This document shows positions 54,716 to 64,000 of a stretch of DNA of 64,000 bases, one piece after another. The notes below the pieces were generated by a model. It made no database searches and was not told where the DNA came from. It was given only the letters and a program-made list of their open reading frames with translations. Each line of letters starts with the position of its first letter. The stretch's first letter is position 1. Both the position numbers and the translations under genes were made by a program. This stretch comes from Bombyx mori (lineage: Eukaryota; Arthropoda; Insecta; Lepidoptera; Bombycidae), in contig NC_085119.1 of the NCBI RefSeq assembly GCF_030269925.1, positions 14,357,001 to 14,421,000 of the forward strand. The letters run 5' to 3'.

Positions 54716-55050
54716 TTTTTTGTTTTTGCTTGGATGAGCTTGCAAGAGCTCATAGTCCATAGTTAACAACAACGTAAATGCTGCCACTCACCTAGAGACA
54801 TGAGTTCTAAGGTGTTAGTTTTACAGTATAATGGCTGCCCTACCCTTCAAACTGCAACGCATTACTACGGCAGAAATTGCATTACTACTTCGCGGGAGAA
54901 ATAGGCAGGGTGGTGGTATCTACCCGAGCAGGTCACAAGACCTTCCATCAGCAGTAAACCATCAGTAGGTGCCAATTTATCTAAAGAAATCCGTACCTCA
55001 CACGAGTGCAGTAATGATTTCCGTGATGCAGGAATTTAGCATGTAATTAA
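54716..55050 (-). mobile_element. Bm1 SINE with decayed head
   Basis: T-rich tail, GAGCTCATAGTCCATAGTTA, CTACCCTTCAAACTGCAACG and AATAGGCAGGGTGGTGGTAT, then remains of the linker (AGGTGCCAATTTATCTAAAG). A short internal duplication repeats GGCAGAAAT-GCATTACTACT. Confidence 0.75.
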
Positions 55051-55074
55051 CAGTATACGGATCAGGCTTTGACG

Positions 55075-55165
55075 TTACCTCTCAATAGGGACATTCAAGT
55101 TTGATGTCTGTGGTCATCGGTAACAATTTGACCCAACGAATGAGTCGTGAGCTCCTACTATAGCA
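55075..55165 (+). repeat. Decayed Bm1 3' fragment
   Basis: TTGATGTCTGTGGTCATCGG, TAACAATTTGACCCAACG and GTCGTGAGCTCC follow the Bm1 3' order. Confidence 0.4.
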
Positions 55166-56189
55166 CTCTACCCGACTCATTTCCATAGACTAAACAAAGA
55201 ACTAACAAAAAACACACAGACAAGACCTGAATTGTGAATCTTGATATTATTATTAAAAACTGGATATTGTAGAAGATTGATCATTGATTTGTGGTAACAG
55301 CAGCCAAAATTTTCCAGTACCTCCCAAAAATTTGGCCTACGAAAACCAAAATGATATTACTCAATCGAACAAAATTCCCAAGAAAGACATAAGATATCGG
55401 TGTGGTTTGCGGTAACAGTGTTAGTTCGTATACTTGATCTCTAGTGGTTAGGCGTTACGATACTGGCCTCGAGCCACGTTAGTAATTTTTAGGTCTTGTG
55501 ACTTACAAGTTTTGTACAGGGCATCGTACTTTAGCTAGACGACCGCACGTTTAGAGTTTAGGCAAATTGTAATGCTTAGAGAAACAATAACGAGAAAGTC
55601 GATAAGTGTTCTGTTGGTGTAGATTTAAATATAATTAAATAGAGTACTTCAATCTTTCAGCTATTTCACAATTTAATAACAACACAAATTGTGTTTCAAT
55701 TCGTAAGTAAATTTATATAGAGCTGCAAAGTTAATTGAACATAACGACTAATATGAAATAACTGTTTTGATTGGACTGTGGTCATATGGAATGAACGCCA
55801 CATCATTTACTATGAAAGTCTGATTTATTATTAAAACTGGACGGGTTTATACGTGAATGAACATCGATTGAGACATTTCATGCCCACTGACTGTCTTATG
55901 ATGCAATAATCTTATAAATGCTCATGCAGTTCAGAAAAGTTTTTTAAATGGCAATGAAAATGGCAAACAGTGGTGGCGTTGGTCATTTTGTGTATTCAAA
56001 TAGGACTCAAGATTGGAATAAAAAAAATTAGTATTTTACAAAAGACATTAACTAGGTAAAAAAAAACGTTAAGAAGTAAAACTTACTGTTGAAGATAAAC
56101 GAGCTTAATCGTAATGTAAGACCCTTTGGCCTAAATCTAGATCATACCTTTTGAAAGCAATTTAGAAATAGCGTGAACTACATATATTA
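55166..56189. other. AT-rich interval, no recognised feature
   Basis: No repeat or coding signal recognised. Confidence 0.5.
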
Positions 56190-56407
56190 CTAGCCGTACC
56201 CGCCCACTTCGCTGGGAATTTCAAATTAACATTATTATTTATTGTCATTATTATTAGAGAGTCCAGCCCTCATATAAATATTAGCTTATCTAATAAGTAC
56301 ATGTATTTTCTACATGGATACCTAGTTTCAAGTCAATCGGATGCATGGTTCAGTAGTTATAACGGAACATCCGTAAAAACCACTATAGATTTATATATTG
56401 GTATAGA
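56190..56407 (-). mobile_element. Non-autonomous Helitron (family D)
   Basis: CTAGCCGTACCCGCCCACTT at the 3' end and TATATTGGTATAGA at the 5' end (minus strand TCTATACCAATATA), with host A before and T after. The body contains GGTTCAGTAGTTATAACGGA. Confidence 0.6.
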
Positions 56408-57454
56408 TTATCCATTGAAGCTAAATGTGATATCCATTGAATGTATTAAATTACTCTTCGAATTATCTTCTATCTATATACGAATAAAAGTCAAATTGTT
56501 TGTCCGCTATGTGTTTTGCTATTCATCCAGTTGCTGTGAAACTTGGTTCAGTTGTTATCGGTAATTTAGATACTTTTTTTCAGTTTATTCATTAAATACG
56601 ATATAAAATGCACCAGTTTTAAGAATGATTAGTATTAAATAATATGAACTGAAAATTTGCAAGATAAAAAGTTCAATGTAAGCATTCACACATGTGACCC
56701 GGTTCGAATTTAGCATATGCGCAGAAAAAAAAAATATATATGCCGTTTTTGATATTACGCGTGGTGGGCCTCCACGAAAAGGTCTAAAAAACAGTTTCGT
56801 ACATATTTTATCCACGTTTCAGTCATACGAAAATAAAAATAAAGCAAAACATCCCACTGACACAGGACTAAATCATCTCGGAATCCCGGGGATGTATGCA
56901 AATTAGTTATTCAACTTTGGTCAGTCTCCCGCGGGCTCGTCGGTCCACAGAATTCATCTGTTTCGTTAAAGGCACTTTTGGATTGAGATATTAGACGGTC
57001 GATTTGCTACAAAATTTTACTTCAATGTATTGAAATTTTTGTTTCAATTAAAAGTTACTTTGAACGGAATGTGATGTTTAATTGACCATTCAATATGTTA
57101 GCTCTGTATAAAATAGGAGTCAGTTGTAGAATTCAATGACCTTCATAAACAATTTTTTTTTTCTTCTCCAGTAAACGAGAGTTAAGTATTGATGTATTTT
57201 TATTAAGAACTCTAGCATTTTAAAGAATATAATATTTTTAACCAAATCGAAGGATTATTTGTCATTTCGAAAAATGAGAATTGTGTTTTTGCGGTATTAA
57301 TTACTCTCGGGACATGGACTCTGCTAAGTCTACGACTTATTTCATATCACTTTTACAGTTTTTGTTCATTATGAAATCATTCTAAATGGGCTACAATGGT
57401 AATTGAAAAAGGAAGAATGTAATTGTGTTATTCTTGGTTAAGTTTCTTTTTAGA
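56408..57454. other. AT-rich interval; possible Helitron 5' piece
   Basis: 56472-56565 (TCTATATACGAATAAAAGTC ... CTGTGAAACTTGGTTCAGTT) resembles a truncated Helitron start. The rest is unassigned. Confidence 0.35.
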
Positions 57455-57466
57455 TCGAAATGTTCA

Positions 57467-57908
57467 TCATCATCATCATCACCATCAGCCTTTATCTGCC
57501 CACTGCTGGACATAGGCCTTCCCCAATGCCTTCCACATAATGCGGTCCTCCGCCTTCCGCATCCAACGACTTACCGCCGTGCGCACTAAGTCGTCAGTCC
57601 TGGTTGGAGGACGCCCCGCGCTCCTTATACCCATCCGTGGCCTCCATTCGAGGACTTTCCTCCCCCACCTGGCGTCGCTGACTCGACAGATGTGACCGGC
57701 CCATTGCCACTTCAGCCTGCTAACTTTGAGAGCTATGTCGTCGACTTTGGTTCTCCGTCGAATTTCTTCGTTCCGGATTTTGTCCCTTAGAGAAATACCT
57801 AGCATAGCTCTCTCCATCGCCCGCTGTGCGACTCTTAACTTATGGGCCAGCCCTGCCGTCAGTGTCCAGGTTTCCGCGCCGTAGGTCATAGCGGGGAGAA
57901 TGCAAATT
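57467..57908 (-). pseudogene. 5'-truncated RTE-like LINE: C-terminus of ORF, with target duplication
   Basis: A reverse frame open from the break to a TGA at 57487-57485 reads TYGAETWTLT, VAQRAMERAMLGISLRDK, WQWAGHICR, PRMGIRSAGRPPTRTDDLVR and QQWADKG. This is the C-terminal end of an RTE-like endonuclease/reverse transcriptase, beyond the catalytic motifs. The 3' tail on the element strand is TGATGATGA, typical of RTE elements. TCGAAATGTTCA occurs at 57455-57466 and 57909-57920, a perfect 12-bp target duplication, so the 5' truncation happened at insertion. About 134 codons remain; the rest of the protein is absent, so no function is expected. Confidence 0.82.
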
Positions 57909-57920
57909 TCGAAATGTTCA

Positions 57921-58254
57921 AAACATAAAAATGTATTTCCTAAATTTTATTACAAAATTAGTACATAATTTTGAAATTTTTGTTTTCTATGCTAATGTGA
58001 CTTTATGATAAATATAATAAAGTTTTATAACCCAGAACAGCGCTAACTCAAGTATCACGTAGCTTCATTACACACAGCTATGATACATGGTTTATTAATA
58101 AGTTTTAGTCTGTGAGTGAAGGGGACTATATAAATCTTTTTCTGTATGTACTGGATCCCGATACCGTAAACAGGTGCTTCATTATTCATCGTCACAAGAC
58201 TATTATGAAAATTGTCAACTATATTTTAATATTTTGACGTTGTGCAAATTATTA
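57921..58254. other. AT-rich interval, no recognised feature
   Basis: No repeat or coding signal recognised. Confidence 0.5.
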
Positions 58255-58385
58255 CCTTGTTTGACCATGTGAAGTGACTAATGAAGTCCAAAGACATCAT
58301 TGAAGTCAAAGTCGCAATTGGATTTTATAACAGTGTTCTCACTCTTCAAATTGAAACACACGATTGGTCCGTATCTGAAATTCGC
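58255..58385 (-). repeat. Decayed Bm1 fragment
   Basis: GAAGTGACTAATGAAGTCCA, AAGACATCATTGAAGTC and CACTCTTCAAATTGAAACAC follow Bm1 order with heavy decay. Confidence 0.45.
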
Positions 58386-58708
58386 AATATTGTAATACCG
58401 TATAGCACATATTGTAATCCTGCATATGTACATACATATTAAGAGGAGGAGGCATTGAGGATTATAATATACTAGTAAATGTTGTTTTGCGATCGAAGTA
58501 CCCGATTATAATATTTAGAGAATACTTTGAGGTCAATACCAGAAAGCCAGAAGAAACTACTAATCCACCCATCATTTGTATTTTTATAGAACTAGGAGCT
58601 TGAGTGAGTTCACATCTCGTTTGGTGTATAGCGATTAGCCGAGAGCGTAAATAAGAGATTTTTTAAAACAAAACAAACTCATACAGAATGGAAGCCAATT
58701 TATACAAG
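58386..58708. other. Interval without recognised feature
   Basis: No repeat or coding signal recognised. Confidence 0.45.
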
Positions 58709-58874
58709 TCTTTTTGTTGTTTAGAGGGGCAAACAATCTCACGGTCTACCTAGTAATTGGTGACCAGAACCCATAGATATCAATAACATAAATACCGCCA
58801 CCCACCACGAGACATGGGTTCTAAGCCTCAGTTCTATATAGTAAATACAACATCTGCCCCACTCTTCAAACTGG
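58709..58874 (-). repeat. Old Bm1 SINE, truncated
   Basis: TTTTGTTGTTTAGAGGGGCA, GTGACCAGAACCCATAGATA, CCACCCACCACGAGACATGG and CCCCACTCTTCAAACTGG. Confidence 0.65.
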
Positions 58875-59198
58875 ATAAACCCAAAAATAGAAGTGCAAAA
58901 TCGACTACATCAGTGTCTTGTGCATGAGAAATTTCAGTTGCCCCAATTGATAAGGCAGAGCAAACTGACGGCTCATGAAACTCGAACTCGTGAATAAGTT
59001 ACAAGCGCAATACAACTAACTATTTCAGATGGCGAAGAATAGAACGGACTATATCCACCAAACCTGAGCTTTGAGGTACTATTAAATTAATAAGAATTGA
59101 CTTTATTAGAATAACTAACCAAATATGTCCAACCTTAGCCATGGAAACTATTATTCATATATTATATACTTAAATATTTTTTTGTTTAGTATTATTTG

Positions 59199-59404
59199 TA
59201 TATTTTTTTATTGCTTAGATGGGTAGACGAGGTCACAGCCCACCTGGTGTTAAGTAGTTACTGGAGCCCATAGACATCTACAACGTAAGCGCCACCCACC
59301 TTGAGATATAAGTTCTAAGGTCTCAGTATAGTTACAACGGCTGCTCCATCCTTCAAACCGAAACGCATTACTGCTTCACGGCAGAAATAGGCAGGGTGGT
59401 GGTG
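59199..59404 (-). mobile_element. Bm1 SINE, truncated
   Basis: TTTTTTATTGCTTAGATGGG to GAAATAGGCAGGGTGGTGGT, then cut. Well preserved. Confidence 0.92.
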
Positions 59405-61397
59405 CGGATATTATTCATAGTTTAGTAGAAGTAAGCGGAGAAATCGACAAGTAGACGACGACTTTATGGCTACTAACAATAAAACGAAAAAAATACGTCC
59501 AAAACCTAAGTTTATATAGTTAAAAACTATAAAATACTTGAATGGCCAGTTGAACTAATATTTAAATACTCTCTATTTTCTGGACAGTATATTGAGCTAA
59601 GATAATAAAAGTATTATATTTACGTCAATCTCTGATACGTGAGCAAATTTTCAAGACGTCTGAAAGTTTGAAAAAAAATATGTTTGATCTTTGCAAAAAG
59701 ACCTAGAAGCTAATAAAGGCGTTTTTAAAAATTATGTAAGACTCGCTTGTTTTTGTGACAACTAAAACTAAAGGTTCAGCGAACCATAAAGCCGACATCT
59801 TAAAGCTGAGTGCTAAGAAACGGGAAAGCTAATAAAACTATTATCCCTCAAGTCATAACTTTATCAGTACCTTATTTATATACCCCTTAATGCTGCACTT
59901 AAGCGGAAAATTTAATTAGAGAACTCACTCTTTATAGTTTACTGTCGTTGCAACTTTTAAGGCCGTATAATTATATTGCGACGCCCACAGTAATAAACGA
60001 ACTTTGTTTAATGAATTTCCGAGATTTATCTTCACGTCTGTATTCGAATTGCGCAAAATAGGTGTTAGTTGTAGGTTTTGTTTTGTTTCGTATAGTTGCT
60101 AATAGGATATAGGTGGACGCGTAGGCACCACTTGCGTATTTCGATGGCACAAAATAAGTAGTGTTTTTTCTTTATGAAAAAAAAAAAAAGATTATACTTA
60201 TATTTGATTAATATTTTTTAAGGGTAGGTAATATTTCCCGCAAATTAATCTTGCGTTCCAGTTTTTTAAGTGGGACGGCGATGGTACCATAAAAGAAAGA
60301 TTTTGATCTCATTGGATCAGCACATTATGATGGTTATGGCCTTGTTTTGCCTACAAAAAACACTACAAAACTATTTCGTTTTCGGAAAAGATCCCTTAAG
60401 CCCGGCATTCTCAGTTAGGAAAAAAGCCTGAGTGACTTATTACTTGTGTGTAAGTATTGCTGTTGACATGGGTCGTAATTTCTAAAAACGAGTCGCTTAA
60501 TCGCCTATGAGCTTCCGACAGAACGTGACATAACTTGTACGTTTACAGCACTAAAAGCTTATATCGGAGACAAAATAAATTTAAGAACCACATATATAAA
60601 AGCTCTAAAAGGCATAGAGATAAATTCACAAAGAGAAATACTTGCAGCGACGAAACTTCTGGTTGAACTAACGGAGTCCCGACCGCCGCTTTAAGGTTCG
60701 ACCGAGTTTACACTTTTAGAAATGTTGTTTACAAAGAGAGCCATCGTTTGTAGAATTTTGTGTTGGGTAAATAATTTCTTACTTAGTGGATATTTCAATT
60801 AACTGGTAGCTTCAGGGAAAGTTTGCATTTTCTATAGAGAAATGATCAATTGATTAGATTGATGATATTGACACTGTCGAAATATTGTAGTTGAAGTATT
60901 TTTTTTAAAGAATATCGGATATATTGGAACAGCACTGGAATGGGATCTTATTAGAGTTTTTTTTTAAATATTCAACTGCTTAAATCTAGGGTTCGTCAGG
61001 TAACAAATATCTTAGAATCAGAATCAGCAGCCGCAGTCTAGATCAACGCGATGGAAAATGTATGCTTTTCAATGTTTTGGATGTTATATCTCTTTTATCT
61101 TTTCGATGGACTGTAATCGGAGAGACAAGAAAATTATTAAAAAAAAAAATCGGGTCCTCCCTTTCTGACGTTGACGAAAAAATCGAAATTCAACCATCAC
61201 AAAAACTTGTTCAATTTATACGACACACGTTAACGTCCCCAACGTGTAATTTGTCATCGTTTGGACCGCGCGAAAATTATTTCACATTTACCCGAAATGA
61301 CTCACGTGTAGTATGTTTATAAATCAATACGGTCAGTGTGTTTTGGCTGACTATTTAATACATATTTTGAAGTAAATAACCAAATACAAAATCTAAC
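59405..61397. other. AT-rich interval, no recognised gene
   Basis: Two kilobases without recognised repeat. An 86-codon forward frame (61062-61322) has no identifiable domain. Confidence 0.45.
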
Positions 61398-61615
61398 TGG
61401 TGGTAGGGTGTCTTGAGAGCCCGCACGGATAAGTAATACCACCCTGCCTATTTCTACTGTGAAGCAGTAATGCGTTCCGGTTTTAAGAGTGTGGCAGCCA
61501 TTGTACGATAAAATTGAGACATGAAAGAATTGAGACCTCGAGCATTTACTTTTTGATGTCTATGCTCTTTGGTAACCATGCCTTATATATGTATGTAGCT
61601 TGTTCGTATAAGCAA
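61398..61615 (+). mobile_element. Bm1 SINE, 3' half decayed
   Basis: CTGGTGGTAGGGTGTCTTGA, CCACCCTGCCTATTTCTACT and GTGTGGCAGCCATTGTA, then decayed 3' sequence ending CGTATAAGCAAAAAATA. Confidence 0.75.
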
Positions 61616-61659
61616 AAAATATGGAGCACCAATTACACTATGCTTTTTTAATGAAGTAC

Positions 61660-61905
61660 ATTGTTAGTTGAGGTCACAACCTGCCTTTTTAGGACACCTC
61701 TTGGTCATTTTTAAGTTGAATCCACCTTGGGACATAGATTTGAACTCTCAACTTCATTGCAAAAATAAAAGGGTTTTTAATATCGGCATGAAAATCCCGG
61801 ATTCAACTAAGACACACGATTGCTTCGCCCGGAAAGTGGCAAAACAGTTGTAGTTACGCCCGCGGTCTCGCAATGAGGTCTGAAACCGGTAATCACGCTA
61901 AATTT
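61660..61905 (-). repeat. Very decayed Bm1-like sequence
   Basis: GAATCCACCTTGGGACATAG, CACACGATTGCTTCGCCCGG and CTGAAACCGGTAATCACGC follow Bm1 order loosely. Confidence 0.3.
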
Positions 61906-62016
61906 ATGGGCGTGTAATTTTAATTATACCATGTTCATTCATCGCAGAAACGTTATGTTGTATAATTGTTTCCAAAAACACTACTTCCGATTTCTAAAAC
62001 CTGTCTTATATAATAA

Positions 62017-62440
62017 CTAGCGGTCCGCTCCGGCTCCGCTCGGGTCTTTAACAAAATATTCAATTTTAAATAAAGCAACACTTTTTGCGGCATAACTATA
62101 ATAGTTAGACATATGCTGTCGAGACATTTTTTGTACATAATAATGTGTTCTATAAAGTCGTAGTACATAATTTTATTCTATCATCAATAATTTTCGCAGG
62201 GCACGCGATGTAAAGAATATTTTAGGTAATTTTTTTACACCTTAGGGTTACATTATTGGAGTTTTGGTAAGGATCCCTAATTTTTTTCAAAAAAGATTAT
62301 AGCCTACGTCACTTGGGAATAGTGTGGCTTCCAAACAGTCAAATAATTTTTCAAATCGGTTCAGTAGTTTCGGAGCCTATTCAATACAAACAAACAAACA
62401 AATCTTTCCTCTTTATAATATTAGTATATAAGTATAGATA
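62017..62440 (-). mobile_element. Non-autonomous Helitron (family H), long form
   Basis: CTAGCGGTCCGCTCCGGCTC at the 3' end, AATCGGTTCAGTAGTTTCGG, and the start CAAACAAACAAATCTTTCCT / TTTATAATATTAGTATA (minus strand TATACTAATATTATAAA). Confidence 0.68.
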
Positions 62441-63279
62441 TTTAAAATATTTATATACATTCAATTACTTTGTGGCGGCTACAGAGTCCATCACGATGCC
62501 TAGGTAGACCGACTTCAATCTATTCGGAGGAAGCTGATAAAAAGGTGACGATAAAATAAAAGAAGAACGAAAGGTGACAGCAAAAGAAGAGACAAGAAAA
62601 TGATATAAAGCCATTTATAAAACTGTATACAGGTATTGATTTAAAAACTATACAAGTAAATTTAATTACAGACACGCTAGATGAAAAGAGTCTTTAACTT
62701 AAAGTTATTGTTCCTATAAATTAGTTAGTTTTTTTTCTTCTTAAACGACATTCTAAATAATGATTCTTGCTATATACCTGCTTACTTACGATACTTAGAG
62801 ACCTTACTCGTCATATTTCAGTAGATTTAAATATTTATCATAAATTTACAGAAATAGCCCCTATTTAATTTTGGATTTTACTTATTACTATTAAATGGTT
62901 GAGAGTATATGATGGGACAAATAGAATGCCAATGCTCGTTGTCCATCCTATCTAACTACAAACTGAACTTTCCTATCGCCTTTTACTTCAAACAATGTAC
63001 TAACAAAAGTTATTCTTGAGAAAGGCAATTTAAAATCAGCAGGTACTCGATAAGTAGGCGACAGGCGACCTTAACTTTGATTAAACATTTCACTATCTAA
63101 AACCTGGTCGAAATTATTAAAAAAACTCATCGAAAGCGGCACATCTCCGCATTGGCTTGAATTTGTAACTGCTGAGTAATTAGACACTTGTTGGATAGCA
63201 AGAAATATACGAGGTCGCAATATTTTTAAATTTTATAAATCTTAAAAAAACAAAATCGATGGCTCAGTTTTTCAAGTGA
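62441..63279. other. AT-rich interval, no recognised feature
   Basis: No repeat or coding signal recognised. Confidence 0.5.
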
Positions 63280-63530
63280 AGCCGTGGCCTGATAAATAAG
63301 ACGCCCGGTGTATTTATATCAAGTCATGCGAATATGCCGGTGTTCATGTCTCGTAGGTAGAAATAGATAGGTAACGAACATAACATAAATCAAATCCGTA
63401 ACAAATATAGATTGAGCTATTACTGCGAGTAGGACGTGTTATTAACAAGCTTGTTTTTACTTCCATCTTGCTTTTTTCTGTGGCGAAGCTAGCTAGTAGC
63501 GCGTTTCGGCTTAAGTATGGAATAACCATT
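63280..63530 (+). repeat. Old Bm1 SINE with tRNA-like head
   Basis: GCCGTGGCCTGATAAATAAG (A box region), GCCGGTGTTCATGTCTCGTA (mutated B box), then TACTGCGAGTAGGACGTGTT and AGTAGCGCGTTTCGGCTTAA. The head and first half of the body are recognisable. Confidence 0.6.
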
Positions 63531-64000
63531 ATTTTATTAAACTAAGATTTAGACCTCACGAGTCAAAGTAACATTAAGTAATTTACTTATTAAATTAGGT
63601 GTACTAATTAAACTATAATAAGGAATGTAGTTTAGTTATAACTATATTATATTATATTTAACTATGTTATTTAAATAGTTTAATTATTAATGTTTTTTCT
63701 TTAAAGTTTGTACCTAGTTGCGAATGCTCAACTTTTTCATTCTCATCTCAAATTCACTGTATTTCATACTTGTACTCTACGGAAATGAAGTATCGATCAT
63801 TGCTGCGTCAAAAAAATTCAAATCAACGTATACACACAAAAAACACAAATAGACACTTTGCTTTTAATGTAATCATTCCAAATGCATTAGCAAAAGTAAG
63901 CCGGTTGCATCGCTACCGAATTAGATCGCTCGGGTTAGCTTAGGTCAATACAATTATGCTTAATTGACATGAGGGAAGTTATTAAGTGTCCTTAAATTTC
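63531..64000. other. AT-rich interval to window end
   Basis: No repeat or coding signal recognised. Confidence 0.5.

Overview
The window looks like a gene-poor, AT-rich stretch of a moth genome, most likely a silkworm (Bombyx). The main evidence is the Bm1 SINE, a tRNA-derived, poly(A)-tailed repeat typical of Bombyx. More than twenty clear Bm1 copies and over ten decayed ones lie on both strands. Other lepidopteran repeats support this: Helitrons with CTAG ends, a second tRNA-derived SINE with a TTTA-rich tail, RTE-like LINE tails, and 5'-truncated Jockey-like LINE fragments. I recognise no host protein-coding gene, tRNA gene or rRNA gene. The long intervals between repeats may be intergenic or intronic; the sequence alone does not decide this.

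The only intact protein-coding unit is a non-LTR retrotransposon of the Jockey type on the minus strand, about 24950-30420 and possibly reaching 31745. It has a gag-like ORF1 (726 aa, three CCHC knuckles), an ORF2 (908 aa, endonuclease plus reverse transcriptase) that overlaps ORF1 by 8 nt, a GC-rich 3' UTR and a pure A tail of 92 nt. Both ORFs are open from end to end, so the copy looks young. ORF1 would coat the RNA. ORF2 would nick the target and copy the RNA in place. One endonuclease motif deviates from the usual form (TPH in place of SDH).

Layout. 1-9.8 kb: hairpin repeat, Bm1 copies, RTE-like remnants, Helitron, a GC-rich island at 7.3-7.6 kb. 9.8-18.8 kb: Bm1 copies, Helitrons, a Jockey fragment with target-site duplication, a rearranged Bm1 cluster and a MITE-like CpG-rich repeat. 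18.8-24.9 kb: CpG-rich inverted repeat, nested Bm1/SINE/RTE insertions, second MITE-like copy, Jockey and SINE fragments. 24.95-31.7 kb: the intact retrotransposon. 31.7-41 kb: full-length Bm1 copies, a LINE C-terminal remnant and a 0.4-kb direct duplication. 41-48 kb: frameshifted Jockey-like reverse transcriptase remnant and a Jockey fragment nested in an older repeat. 48-64 kb: Helitrons (including a related pair 3 kb apart), Bm1 copies and an RTE-like ORF end flanked by a perfect 12-bp duplication.

The insertions are layered: some are flanked by readable target-site duplications, and some interrupt older repeats. The window is therefore more useful as a record of transposition than as a set of cooperating host genes. 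Identities and ages are judged by eye, not by alignment.
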